64,000 nt of DNA from an uncultured Prevotellaceae bacterium (GTDB lineage: Bacteria > Bacteroidota > Bacteroidia > Bacteroidales > Muribaculaceae): NCBI GenBank assembly GCA_900320245.1, contig ONRP01000025.1, forward strand, positions 45,210-109,209, given 5' to 3'. Numbering within the stretch: position 1 is the first letter of the stretch; each line of letters begins with the position of its first letter. The notes under the pieces are model-generated. The model did not search any database. It was not told where the DNA came from and worked only from the letters and a program-made list of their open reading frames with translations. The translations under genes were made by a program, and so were the position numbers. Of the stretch, positions 36,787 through 46,057 are shown one piece after another.

Positions 36787-39700
36787 ATGAAAAAGACAAG
36801 TCAAGTATTGTTGTGCCTTGCTGCCGCCCTGGCGGTGATGGTGCCGATGCATGCCCAGGAGGCTTTGCCTGACGGGCAGCAGTTCAGCCAGGAACAACTG
36901 GACGGTGTGCAGCGCGTGATAGCCAGCAAGTTGCCCGAGCACATGGGTGTGGGCGACCTGAAGGTACGCTCGGTGACCGTTGAGAACGACACCATCAAGG
37001 TGGACGTGAGCGAGAACTTCGGCGACGTGCCTTTCACCCAGGCCGGTGTTGAGCAGATGCGCGGCGAGATTCGGGACGCACTGGGTGCCGGATTCCGTGA
37101 CCGCCCCGTGCTCATCACCATCGTGGGCAACGACATCGAGAAATATTTTGCCGACTATGAGCCGGCCTACAAGCGCTCCCACAAGGCCTTCATCAGCGAG
37201 ATGGACGCCAACCGCCACTACAAGCACGGCTTGGATGGCAACATCGTGGCCATGTGGCCCAGCCACGGCTGGTACTTCGAGCCAAAGTTGAACCGCTGGG
37301 AGTGGCAGCGCGCCCGCCTGATGCAGACCGTCGAGGACATGTACACCCACAGTTATGTGCTGCCGTTCTTGATCCCGATGCTGGAGAACGCCGGTGCCTA
37401 TGTGTGGAATGCCCGTGAGCGCGACACCCACAACTTCGGCGTTGTGGTCGACAACGACGGCGGCGAAGCCCAGCAGGGCTACAGCGAGCACAACGGCAAG
37501 CAACGGTGGGAAGTCGGCAAGGAAAGCGGCTTTGCCTACCTGCGTCCGCAATACAAGGACTTTGAGAATCCCTTCACCGAGGGCACCTACCGCGTGGTGA
37601 ATGCCGAGAATGACAAGAAGAAAGTCTCGACAGCCTCGTGGGACGTGGATATGCCCGAGGCCGGCGAGTTTGCCGTATACATCTCCTACAAGACGCTGCC
37701 TGGCAGTGCCAGTGATGTGACCTATACCGTCAACAGCCTGGCTGGCGAGCGCCACTTCCGCGTCGACCAGACGATGGCAGGCGGTGTCTGGGTCTATCTG
37801 GGCACCTTCCCCCTGGCCAAGGGTCTGAACAAGGCGGTGGTCGAGGTGTCTAACCTGAGCAACGACAAGAACGCGGTCATCACCGCCGATGCCATCAAGG
37901 TGGGCGGCGGCAAGGGCAATATCGCCCGTCGAGTGGCTTTGCCCACCGAGGAGAACCGCCGCATCGCCGCCGAGCAGGAGAATGAGAACTACCTGGGCAA
38001 GGAAGGCGTGGAATACAGTTATGTGGGCAGCGGCGACCATCCCTGGTTCCACCTGGGCTCGCGCTACTTCCTGCAGTGGGCCGGTTTCCCCGACAGCGTC
38101 TATTCCACCTCCCACGGCATCAATGACTATACCGACGACTACCGTAGCCGTGGCGAGTGGGTCAACTACCTGGCCGGCGGCAGCGACGTGCTGCCCGGCC
38201 GTGGCGGCCTGAAGGTGCCTGTGGATATCTCCTTCTGCCTGCACACCGATGCCGGTGAGACGCCCGACGACGGAATCATAGGCACTCTGCTGATCTACTG
38301 CACCCGTGCTGACGGCAAGCAGTTCGGCAAGTATGCCAACGGCACGCCGCGAGAACTGTCGCGCCGCTACTGCAACCTGCTGTCGACCGAGATTGTCAAG
38401 GACATCCGCGCCAAGTGGGAACCCAACTGGACACGCCGCGGCATGTGGGACAAGAGTTACTATGAGGCCCGCGTGCCCGAGGTGCCCGCCGTGCTGATGG
38501 AGTTGCTCTCGCACCAGAATTTTGCCGACATGAAGTACGGCCTCGACCCGATGTTCCGCTTCGACGTGAGCCGCGCCATTTATAAAGGTATGTTGAAGTT
38601 CATCGCGCAGCGCGACCACCGCTCCTGTGTGGTGCAGCCGTTGCCCGTCAACACTTTTGCCATCACCAAGACCGGCAAGGGCCATTACCTGCTCACGTGG
38701 AATCCCACCCACGACGAGTTGAGCGACAATGCCGATGCCACGGGCTATATCGTGTGTGAGCGCGTGGGTCTGGACGGTGCTTTCCAGGAGATTGCTACCA
38801 CCCGCGGCCCACAGTACAGCGTGCGCATCACCGACAACAAGATACATTCCTACCGCATCATCGCCATGAATGACGGTGGCCGCAGTTTCCCCAGCGAGAC
38901 GTTGAGCCTGGGAGAGGCAGCCGGCAGCCAGGGTGATGTGCTCGTGGTCAACGGCTTCACCCGCGTGAGCGCCCCCGACTGGTTTGACGGTCCCGACCGT
39001 GCCGGCTTTGACGACGACAAGGACCACGGTGTACCCTATATCCAGCAGATCAACTACCTGGGTTCGCAGTATGAGTTCCGTCGTGACATCAAGTGGACTG
39101 ACGATGACGCGCCCGGCTTCGGCAGCAGCCGCAGCGACCACGAGACGATGAATGTGGCGGGCAATACATTTGATTTCCCCGCCGTGCACGGTGAGGCGCT
39201 GATGAATGCCGGCTACTCCTTCGTCTCCTGCAGCCAGCAGGCGCTGGAGAGCAACTATGACGTCAGCGATTACCGCTTGATGGACCTCATCTTGGGCAAG
39301 CAGAAGGAAATCAAGACCGGTAGCGGCCTGATGCCCACGCGCTTCAAAATCTACACCACGGGCTTGCAGGACGTCCTGCGCCGCTTCACCGATGGCGGCG
39401 GCAGCGTGCTGCTGAGCGGTGCTTATGTGGGCAGCGACCTGTGGGACAATGCCGCCGGCAACAACGACGTGGCAGGTCAGGCCTTTGTCAAGGACGTTCT
39501 TGGCTATGAGCATCTGCACGGGCGTGCATCGCTCGACGGCACCGTCACCAGCGTCGACAGCCCCGACATCCGTCTGTCGTCGCCTGGCGCCTGGACCTTC
39601 GTCAGCAAGTTGAACGACAGGCAGTATGCCGTTGAGTCGCCCGACGCCGTTCGCGCCAGCGACGACCGCGGCTTCACGTGGATGCGCTACGGCGAGAACG

Positions 39701-39831
39701 GCCTGCCCGCCGCCATTGCCAGCGACCGTGGAGGCTACCGCACCGTGGTCATGGGCTTCCCTCTCGAGGCAGTGACCACCGTCCAGGAGCGCACCAGCCT
39801 GATGTCCCGCATCATGGACTACCTGAAATAA
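36787..39831 (+). CDS. large exported amidase-like protein with golvesin/xanthan-lyase-type insert and FN3 domain
   Basis: 1014 residues. Signal peptide about 1-23 (ending MHAQ). Related Bacteroidales proteins are often labelled xanthan lyase or amidase. An N-terminal domain (about 30-120) precedes an amidase_3-like fold split by an insert: first His in MWPSHGWYFEP (about 158), a beta-sandwich insert of golvesin type (about 255-380: FAVYISYKTLP, GGVWVYLGTFPLAKGLNKAVVE), then the second His in DISFCLHTDAG and the Glu of VLMELLSHQNF. A fibronectin type III domain (about 620-715) follows. A C-terminal alpha/beta domain like a glutamine amidotransferase fold (about 720-1014) ends it. No T9SS tail is seen. 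Likely acts on peptidoglycan or a related polymer; substrate unproven. Confidence 0.82.
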   Translation: MKKTSQVLLCLAAALAVMVPMHAQEALPDGQQFSQEQLDGVQRVIASKLPEHMGVGDLKVRSVTVENDTIKVDVSENFGDVPFTQAGVEQMRGEIRDALGAGFRDRPVLITIVGNDIEKYFADYEPAYKRSHKAFISEMDANRHYKHGLDGNIVAMWPSHGWYFEPKLNRWEWQRARLMQTVEDMYTHSYVLPFLIPMLENAGAYVWNARERDTHNFGVVVDNDGGEAQQGYSEHNGKQRWEVGKESGFAYLRPQYKDFENPFTEGTYRVVNAENDKKKVSTASWDVDMPEAGEFAVYISYKTLPGSASDVTYTVNSLAGERHFRVDQTMAGGVWVYLGTFPLAKGLNKAVVEVSNLSNDKNAVITADAIKVGGGKGNIARRVALPTEENRRIAAEQENENYLGKEGVEYSYVGSGDHPWFHLGSRYFLQWAGFPDSVYSTSHGINDYTDDYRSRGEWVNYLAGGSDVLPGRGGLKVPVDISFCLHTDAGETPDDGIIGTLLIYCTRADGKQFGKYANGTPRELSRRYCNLLSTEIVKDIRAKWEPNWTRRGMWDKSYYEARVPEVPAVLMELLSHQNFADMKYGLDPMFRFDVSRAIYKGMLKFIAQRDHRSCVVQPLPVNTFAITKTGKGHYLLTWNPTHDELSDNADATGYIVCERVGLDGAFQEIATTRGPQYSVRITDNKIHSYRIIAMNDGGRSFPSETLSLGEAAGSQGDVLVVNGFTRVSAPDWFDGPDRAGFDDDKDHGVPYIQQINYLGSQYEFRRDIKWTDDDAPGFGSSRSDHETMNVAGNTFDFPAVHGEALMNAGYSFVSCSQQALESNYDVSDYRLMDLILGKQKEIKTGSGLMPTRFKIYTTGLQDVLRRFTDGGGSVLLSGAYVGSDLWDNAAGNNDVAGQAFVKDVLGYEHLHGRASLDGTVTSVDSPDIRLSSPGAWTFVSKLNDRQYAVESPDAVRASDDRGFTWMRYGENGLPAAIASDRGGYRTVVMGFPLEAVTTVQERTSLMSRIMDYLK

Positions 39832-39839
39832 CCCCCGCC

Positions 39840-39882
39840 TAGAATATCTAGACCATCTAGAATATCTAGAGCATCTAGAATG
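39840..39882. repeat. 9-bp tandem array upstream of the glycosyltransferase gene
   Basis: TAGAATATC, TAGACCATC, TAGAATATC, TAGAGCATC and TAGAATG; the last unit supplies an in-frame ATG at 39880. Starts 9 bases after the stop codon at 39831. Confidence 0.8.
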
Positions 39883-39927
39883 AAACCGAACAATAAAATT
39901 ATCAATCATCATAAAACAAAGACAATC

Positions 39928-41412
39928 ATGGGAAGAATTAATTGCTTTATCCCGTTTGCCAATGCCGAGCAGGCCGCGCAAACCATCCAGAACCTCAAGG
40001 AGCAGGAACTGGTGAACAAAATCTACCTCCTGACTACCGAGGACGGCGCCACCGCCGTCGAGGGCTGTGAACTGCTGCCCATCAAGGGTCTCACTTCCAG
40101 TGCCACGATGCGTGCCATCGCTGCGCATGCCGATGCCGACTATGTGCTGCTCTACACCAAGTATGACACCCTGAAGATGGGTCCGTTCTCGATGGAGCGT
40201 TTCGTCAAGTTGGGCGACGACACCTGCTCGGGTATGCTCTATGCCGACCACTACAACGTGACCGAGCAGGGCGCCGACAAGGCCCCCGTCATCGATTACC
40301 AGATGGGCAGCCTCAGGGACGACTTTGATTTCGGCTCGGTGCTGTTCTTCTGCGGCCAGTGCTTCAAGAAGGCCGCCGGTGCGATGAAAGCCGACTACGA
40401 GTTCGCCGGCCTGTATGACCTGCGCCTGAAGTTGTCGCAGTTTGCCGCCATCACCCACATCAACGAGTTCCTCTACAGCGATGTGGAACTGGATACCCGC
40501 AAGAGCGGCGAGAAAATCTTTGACTACGTCGACCCGCGCAACCGCGGCCGCCAGATCGAGATGGAGCAGGCCTGCACCGAGCATCTCAAGGAGTTGGGGG
40601 GCTACCTGGCTCCCACGCGCATCGAGGACGGCAAGGAGGTGCCCAATTTCCGTCACATCGAGTTCAATCAGGGCGAGTTTGAGGTCGAGGCCACGGTGAT
40701 GATTCCCGTGCGCAACCGTATCCGCACCATCCGCGATGCCATCGACTCGGTGCTCAAGCAGGAGTGTGACTTCAAGTTCAACCTGATGGTAGTGGACAAC
40801 TTCTCGACCGACGGCACCCGCGAGGCCATCGCCGAGTATAACGACCCGCGCCTGATACATATCATCGCCGACTTCTATGACATGGGCATCGGCGGTTACT
40901 GGAATCTGGCAGCCCATCGCAAAAATGTCGGTAAGTTCATCGTGCAACTCGACAGCGACGACATGTACAAGGACGAGCACACGCTGCAGACGATGGTCAA
41001 CGCCTTCTACGAGCAGAATGTGGCCATGGTGGTCGGCACCTATCAGATGACCGACATCCACCTCAATCCCATTCCTCCCGGCATCATCGACCACAAGGAG
41101 TGGACCCCCGAGAACGGCCGCAACAACGCCCTGCGCATCAACGGTTTGGGCGCACCGCGTGCGTTCTATACCCCCGTGCTGCGCGACGTGAAGATTCCCA
41201 ACACCAGTTATGGCGAGGACTATGCCCTGGGCCTGAACATCTCGCGCAACTACCAGATTGGCCGCGTGTACGAACCCGTCTACCTGTGCCGCCGCTGGGA
41301 CGACAACAGCGATGCTTCGCTCGACGTCGAGAAGATGAACCGCAACAACCTGTACAAGGACCGCATCCGCACCTGGGAACTCCAGGCACGCATCGCTATG
41401 AACAAAAAGTGA
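39928..41412 (+). CDS. family 2 glycosyltransferase with two GT-A-like halves
   Basis: About 494 residues. The start at 39928 ([15 protein letters not shown]) is preferred: an upstream ATG at 39880 lies inside a 9-bp repeat array and would add a basic, low-complexity tail. The C-terminal half has a clear GT2 fold: [32 protein letters not shown], and the metal-binding DSDDMYKDE. The N-terminal half resembles a second, shorter nucleotide-sugar-binding domain without an obvious DxD. No membrane helix is present, so it is cytosolic. It is followed by DUF4922 and SpoIID-like genes, the same order seen in my recollection of other Bacteroidales genomes. The acceptor is unknown. Confidence 0.85.
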   Translation: MGRINCFIPFANAEQAAQTIQNLKEQELVNKIYLLTTEDGATAVEGCELLPIKGLTSSATMRAIAAHADADYVLLYTKYDTLKMGPFSMERFVKLGDDTCSGMLYADHYNVTEQGADKAPVIDYQMGSLRDDFDFGSVLFFCGQCFKKAAGAMKADYEFAGLYDLRLKLSQFAAITHINEFLYSDVELDTRKSGEKIFDYVDPRNRGRQIEMEQACTEHLKELGGYLAPTRIEDGKEVPNFRHIEFNQGEFEVEATVMIPVRNRIRTIRDAIDSVLKQECDFKFNLMVVDNFSTDGTREAIAEYNDPRLIHIIADFYDMGIGGYWNLAAHRKNVGKFIVQLDSDDMYKDEHTLQTMVNAFYEQNVAMVVGTYQMTDIHLNPIPPGIIDHKEWTPENGRNNALRINGLGAPRAFYTPVLRDVKIPNTSYGEDYALGLNISRNYQIGRVYEPVYLCRRWDDNSDASLDVEKMNRNNLYKDRIRTWELQARIAMNKK

Positions 41413-41423
41413 GTTAGATGTGA

Positions 41424-41452
41424 GTTTTAAGTTTTAAGTTTTAAGTTTTAAG
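41424..41452. repeat. 7-bp tandem array (GTTTTAA x4)
   Basis: Four exact copies of GTTTTAA plus G, beginning 12 bases after the stop codon of the glycosyltransferase gene. Confidence 0.85.
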
Positions 41453-41499
41453 TACAGTTACCTGATGTCGCTGCAAGAGGGCGAAAGTAATCATACTTA

Positions 41500-41540
41500 A
41501 CAACTTACAACTTACAACTTACAACTTACAACTTAAAACT
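41500..41540. repeat. 7-bp tandem array (ACAACTT x5) just before the DUF4922 gene
   Basis: Five exact copies of ACAACTT (41500-41534) followed by AAAACT. Its reverse complement, AAGTTGT, differs by one base from the AAGTTTT phase of the array at 41424, so the two arrays could pair imperfectly across a 47-base spacer. Confidence 0.85.
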
Positions 41541-41551
41541 AAAATAAAACC

Positions 41552-42511
41552 ATGGACTATAGCAGAGTGATAGATAGGCTGATTGCCCGGCAACTGCGTG
41601 ACTGGGACTTGGCGGGCGCCAATTATGAGGCGCTGGCCGGTGTCGCCACGCGCTCGCTGTCGCTGGGCGAGGCTACCGTCACACTGCAGTTCAACCCCGA
41701 ACGGCGCCGTTCGTCGGCTGCCGTCATCGACCGCCGTTCGCTGGCTCGTCGCAAGTGTTTCCTGTGCACCGAGTACCAACCCGCTAAGCAAAAGGCCGTG
41801 CTGTGGGGTGAGCGCTACAAGATTCAAGTCAACCCGTATCCCATCTTCAAGCGTCACCTCACGATAGCCGACCTGCACCACGTGCCGCAGCGCCTGGCGG
41901 ACAGGATAAGCGACATGCTGATGCTGGCTCAGTCTTTGCCCGACTTTGTGGTCTTCTACAACGGGCCGCGCTGCGGCGCATCGGCACCCGACCACATGCA
42001 CTTCCAGGCCGGTGCCAAGGGTGAGATGCCGCTGTGTGACGAGATGGCCCATGCCACGACCCACCTGCTGGCCGACAGCGACGAGGGCTTCATCGGCTAC
42101 GTCGATCAGTTGGGACGCAACCTGTTCACTATCGAGACCTCGTCGCAGCGGGCCGCCGAGCGCTATGCCCTGCGGCTGCTGGACCTGCTGCCCGTGGCCC
42201 AGGGTGACGAGGAGCCTATGGTCAACGTGCTGTGCTGGTGGAACACGACCGACCGCCTGTGGCACCTGGTCGTCTTCCCCAGGCGCAAACACCGCCCCGC
42301 GTGCTATGGCGAGGGAGAGGGCAAACTGCTGCTCAGCCCCGCCTCGGTCGATATGGGCGGACTGTGGGCCGTGCCCGAGCGCAAGGATTTTGATGCCCTC
42401 ACGCCCAGGATGGTGCAGGCCCTCTACGACGAGTTGTGCATGAGCCGCAAGGAACTCACCCCCGTCTTCAACGGCTTTGCCCATTATTGGGAAAACCACC
42501 AGCCCATATAG
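41552..42511 (+). CDS. DUF4922 protein, GalT/HIT-like nucleotidyltransferase or phosphorylase
   Basis: 319 residues, cytosolic. The fold is suggested by two landmarks shared with galactose-1-phosphate uridylyltransferase and plant GDP-L-galactose phosphorylase: a CxxC pair (Cys69, Cys72 in RRKCFLCTEYQ) that could bind zinc, and an HxH motif (His148, His150 in SAPDHMHFQAG), where the second His would be the nucleotidylated nucleophile. NPYPIFKRHLTI is the usual substrate-side strand. The reaction is not known. In this locus it may convert a nucleotide sugar or sugar phosphate made from recovered amino sugars (inference). It sits between the glycosyltransferase and the SpoIID-like gene. Confidence 0.78.
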   Translation: MDYSRVIDRLIARQLRDWDLAGANYEALAGVATRSLSLGEATVTLQFNPERRRSSAAVIDRRSLARRKCFLCTEYQPAKQKAVLWGERYKIQVNPYPIFKRHLTIADLHHVPQRLADRISDMLMLAQSLPDFVVFYNGPRCGASAPDHMHFQAGAKGEMPLCDEMAHATTHLLADSDEGFIGYVDQLGRNLFTIETSSQRAAERYALRLLDLLPVAQGDEEPMVNVLCWWNTTDRLWHLVVFPRRKHRPACYGEGEGKLLLSPASVDMGGLWAVPERKDFDALTPRMVQALYDELCMSRKELTPVFNGFAHYWENHQPI

Positions 42512-42519
42512 GGCGAAAA

Positions 42520-42540
42520 GGGGACGGTTCCTTTGATGAC
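42520..42540. repeat. REP-like half element (GGGACGGTTCC)
   Basis: GGGGACGGTTCCTTTGATGA plus one base, located 9 bases after the DUF4922 stop codon. Its reverse complement shares the core GAACCGTCCC with the full palindromic element at 47402-47430. Confidence 0.5.
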
Positions 42541-42600
42541 AATAACGAATAACACCCAGGTACTTGAAACCAAGGACTAAGGATTATAAACTAAGATAAT

Positions 42601-43932
42601 ATGGACGAGAAACAGATACCGCAAGTGAGGGTGGGCATCATGAATGAGCCCGAGATCGAGTTTGTGCTCAATGGTGACTACCGCGTGAATGGTACCGCTT
42701 GCAGCGGTGGCCAGACGGCCCGCTGTGTCGATGGACAGGTGGAGTGGGGCGGCAACCGCTATGGCGACCTGCTCTTTGAACCCGTCGATGCCGAGAAGGC
42801 TTCGTTCACGCTCAAGGGCGTGACCATCGGCGTTAGTTTCCACTGGAAACGCCAGGAAGACCAGACCTTCAAGGGCGCGCTGCACCTCATCGTCGAGGAC
42901 GGCAAGTTGACCCCCGTCAACGTGTTGAGTGTCGAGGACTACCTGCTGAGCGTCATCTCCAGCGAGATGAGCGCCCATGCCTCGCTCGAACTGCTCAAGG
43001 CCCATGCCGTCATCTCGCGCAGTTGGCTGCTGGCCCAGATTCACAAGGACATCGTCGACACGAGCGACTGCAATCCTGATATGGCCGGCAAGATGATGGA
43101 CACCCCCGAGGAACTGGTGAAGTGGTGGGACCGTGACGACCACATGAACTTTGACGTGTGTGCCGACGACCACTGCCAGCGCTACCAGGGAATCACACGC
43201 GCCACGACCGAGAAGGTGGAACAGGCCATCCGCGCCACGTGGGGCCAGGTGCTGATGCACGGCGGCACGCTGTGCGACGCCCGCTTCAGCAAGTCGTGCG
43301 GCGGCGTGATGGAGGAATTCGAGAACTGTTGGGAGCCGCACCACCATGACTATCTGGAGGCGCGCCGCGACGGTGAGAACGAGGAGGACTTCCCCGACCT
43401 CACCCGCGAGGACAACGCTGCCGAGTGGATTCTGTCCTCGCCCAGCGCCTTCTGCAACACCACCGACCCCGAGATCCTGTCCCAGGTGCTCAACGACTAT
43501 GACCAGGAGACCAAGGACTTCTACCGCTGGAAGGTGGAGTATACCCAGGACGAGATCGCTGCGCTGATCAAGGAACGCACGGGTACCGACTACGGCCGCA
43601 TCCGTGACCTGCAGCCCGTGGCACGCGGCACCAGCGGCAGGCTGTACCGCCTGCGCATCGTCGGCGAGAAACGTGAGCGCATCATCGGCAAGGAACTGAC
43701 CATCCGCTACGCCCTGTCGCCCTCGTGCCTGTACAGTTCGGCCTTTGTCGTCGAGAAGCACGACGTGGGCGACGACGGCTACCCCGCCAAGTTCGTGTTG
43801 CGCGGGGCAGGGTGGGGCCATGGCGCCGGCCTGTGCCAGATCGGTGCCGCCGTGATGGGCGCCAAGGGCTACGACTACAAGCAGATCCTGCTGCACTACT
43901 TCGTGGGCGCCAGCATCGAGAAACGCTATTAA
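42601..43932 (+). CDS. SpoIID/LytB-domain protein
   Basis: 443 residues. The SpoIID/LytB domain is recognisable by VEDYLLSVISSEMSAHASLELLKAHAVISRSWLL (quoted in part: VEDYLLSVISSEM, about 110-122) and by the C-terminal GAGWGHGAGLCQIGA. Family members are peptidoglycan lytic transglycosylases acting on denuded glycan or enhancers of amidases. That fits the three amidase genes nearby, which would make denuded strands. No signal peptide is visible at the chosen start (MDEKQIPQVRVGIMNEPEIE), so export is unclear; a longer start is not available upstream. It ends 6 bases before the AmpG-like gene. Confidence 0.88.
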   Translation: MDEKQIPQVRVGIMNEPEIEFVLNGDYRVNGTACSGGQTARCVDGQVEWGGNRYGDLLFEPVDAEKASFTLKGVTIGVSFHWKRQEDQTFKGALHLIVEDGKLTPVNVLSVEDYLLSVISSEMSAHASLELLKAHAVISRSWLLAQIHKDIVDTSDCNPDMAGKMMDTPEELVKWWDRDDHMNFDVCADDHCQRYQGITRATTEKVEQAIRATWGQVLMHGGTLCDARFSKSCGGVMEEFENCWEPHHHDYLEARRDGENEEDFPDLTREDNAAEWILSSPSAFCNTTDPEILSQVLNDYDQETKDFYRWKVEYTQDEIAALIKERTGTDYGRIRDLQPVARGTSGRLYRLRIVGEKRERIIGKELTIRYALSPSCLYSSAFVVEKHDVGDDGYPAKFVLRGAGWGHGAGLCQIGAAVMGAKGYDYKQILLHYFVGASIEKRY

Positions 43933-43938
43933 CCTAAA

Positions 43939-45999
43939 ATGAAGATAAAGATGAAAGACAGTCAAGAACAAAAAACGAAGAAGCGCTCGCCATGGGCGTG
44001 GATACCGACGCTTTATTTCGCCCAGGGCCTGCCCTATGTGGCGGTGATGACAATTTCAGTGATCATGTACAAGCGTCTGGGAATGTCCAACACTGATATT
44101 GCCCTTTACACGGGATGGTTGGGACTGCCTTGGGTGATTAAGCCTTTCTGGAGCCCGTTTGTGGACATTATCAAGTCCAAGCGCTGGTGGGTCATCATCA
44201 TGCAGTGGATTGTCGCTATTGCGTTGGCGGGCATTGCATTCACTATCCCGACGTCGTGGTGGGTGCAACTCACGTTTGCGGTGTTCATGCTGATGGGCTT
44301 TGCCAGTGCAACGCACGACATTGCTGCCGACGGCTTCTATATGCTGGCGCTGACCGAGCATGAGCAGTCACTGTTTGTGGGCATTCGTTCCACGTTCTAC
44401 CGCATTGCTACTGTTGTGGGGCAGGGCTTGCTTGTCATCTTGGCAGGTGTCATCGAAATGAATTCGGGCCTTGAACCTGTCCGCATCAACATTGATGCCG
44501 GTGTGAACAGCGCGCCGGTTTCGGCCGTCCTCCCCAGCGATGTCCCGGTTGGTGACCAGGTGGGCAAGGAAATCTGCTTCGTCACCAGTGCTGCCGACAT
44601 CAAGACATCGGTGAAGGCGCCCGCCGATATTCAGTCGGGCGACTCGGTGATGAACTTTGCAGACTATTCCAAGGCCATCGCCGACTCGGTCGAGAAAATG
44701 AACATCGCCAACGGCTTCTACATCCCCGATCCTGCCTTTACTGAGAAAGATGACCTTGAATACAAAGGAAAGAAATTCGTGCTGGTCAACGCTGTCTGGG
44801 AGAATGGCCGCTATGTATACTACGGTGATACCTCCGACGCTAAACTCATAGCCGCGACAGCCGAGGAACTCGCCAAGAAGGCCGAGGAGCAGAACCTCTT
44901 TGAAAACTGGATTGCCACTACATTCCCCGACAAGTTCAAGCAGGTGAAGTCCAACAATCAGAGCAACAACTTTGCTGTTGTGGCTGTGCGCCTCAACAAG
45001 AAACCTGATGCAGGCAAGGAATATGTCTTGAACCTCGCTAACGACAAGGGCAGCACCGACATCAAGGCCTCGCAGTCGCGCATCGTCTTCAACGAGAACA
45101 ACTGGAACAAACTGGCCTATATCTACTTCACGGTGGACAACAAAGTGAAGAAAGATGTCTCGTCTTCGTTCCTGGGCACATCGGGTAACATTCCGATGGC
45201 TTGGGCCATTGTGTTCGTTGTGTTGTCGGTCTTCTTCCTGATAGTTGTAATTTACCACACTTGGGCGCTGCCCAGACCTGCTGTCGATTCCAATCAGGAG
45301 AAGAAGACTTCAAGCGAAATAGTCAGGGGCTTCCTGGACACATTCAGGACATTCTTCACCAAGTTCCCTGTGTGGCAGACTGTTGCAGCCATCCTGTTCA
45401 TGCTCTTCTACCGCTTCCCCGAGGCCCAGTTGACCAAGATCATCATGCCGTTCCTCGTGGACCCGCTGGATAAGGGCGGCTTGGCATTGTCTACCAGCGA
45501 GGTGGGCATCGTATACGGCACCGTCGGCATCATCGGCTTGACCATCGGTGGCATCATCGGCGGTATCGTGGCGGCAAAGGGCGGCCTCAAGCACTGGCTG
45601 CAGCCCATGGCGTGGAGCATGTCGCTGACCTGCTTGACGTTCATCTACCTGGCGTTTACCCAGGACCAGAACCTGCTGACCATCAACATCTGCGTGTTTA
45701 TTGAGCAGTTTGGTTATGGCTTCGGTTTCACAGCCTATATGCTTTACCTCATCTATTACAGTGAGGGCCCGTACAAGACTGCCCACTACGCCATCTGCAC
45801 CGGTTTCATGGCATTGTCGATGATGATGGGTATGATGGCCGGCTGGCTAGAGGACCTCGTGGGCTATCAGAACTTCTTCATCTGGACGATGATTTGCTGC
45901 GCATGCACCATTATCGTGGCGATGATTGTAAAGGTAGATCCCAAGTTCGGCCTGAAGGAGAAGGACGAGACTCCCAAAACCAACGAAGAATCTAAATGA
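43939..45999 (+). CDS. ampG: AmpG-like muropeptide permease with large inserted domain
   Basis: 686 residues, versus about 420-490 for ordinary AmpG. The N-terminal six-helix half (about 18-173) is AmpG-like: WIPTLYFAQGLPYVAVMTIS, WLGLPWVIKPFWSPFVDI and ASATHDIAADGFYMLAL. A hydrophilic segment of about 240 residues (about 175-415) follows, after which the remaining helices run to about 675 (WQTVAAILFMLFYRFPEAQ). The insert ends in a Calx-beta-like stretch (VAVRLNKKPDAGKEYVLNL, then RIVFNENNWNKLAYIYFTVD). It should lie on the periplasmic side if the N terminus is cytosolic. It would import anhydromuropeptides or MurNAc-containing fragments. Gene neighbours (SpoIID-like, NamZ-like) support this. 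Confidence 0.85.
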   Translation: MKIKMKDSQEQKTKKRSPWAWIPTLYFAQGLPYVAVMTISVIMYKRLGMSNTDIALYTGWLGLPWVIKPFWSPFVDIIKSKRWWVIIMQWIVAIALAGIAFTIPTSWWVQLTFAVFMLMGFASATHDIAADGFYMLALTEHEQSLFVGIRSTFYRIATVVGQGLLVILAGVIEMNSGLEPVRINIDAGVNSAPVSAVLPSDVPVGDQVGKEICFVTSAADIKTSVKAPADIQSGDSVMNFADYSKAIADSVEKMNIANGFYIPDPAFTEKDDLEYKGKKFVLVNAVWENGRYVYYGDTSDAKLIAATAEELAKKAEEQNLFENWIATTFPDKFKQVKSNNQSNNFAVVAVRLNKKPDAGKEYVLNLANDKGSTDIKASQSRIVFNENNWNKLAYIYFTVDNKVKKDVSSSFLGTSGNIPMAWAIVFVVLSVFFLIVVIYHTWALPRPAVDSNQEKKTSSEIVRGFLDTFRTFFTKFPVWQTVAAILFMLFYRFPEAQLTKIIMPFLVDPLDKGGLALSTSEVGIVYGTVGIIGLTIGGIIGGIVAAKGGLKHWLQPMAWSMSLTCLTFIYLAFTQDQNLLTINICVFIEQFGYGFGFTAYMLYLIYYSEGPYKTAHYAICTGFMALSMMMGMMAGWLEDLVGYQNFFIWTMICCACTIIVAMIVKVDPKFGLKEKDETPKTNEESK

Positions 46000-46057
46000 C
46001 CGAATAGTCTTATCTATCAGTTGTTTATTAATATAAAATTTTAAGAATATTAGTGAT

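Noticed and set aside
36652-41094. Very long minus-strand open frame (about 1480 codons)
   Set aside because: It runs antisense across two recognisable genes (the amidase-like protein and most of the glycosyltransferase). Its translation is a His/Val/Gly/Leu/Gln-rich string without domains, as expected from the strong codon bias of the sense strand.
41424-41540. CRISPR array
   Set aside because: Units are 7 bp and directly contiguous, without spacers, and no cas genes are present; they are short tandem repeats.
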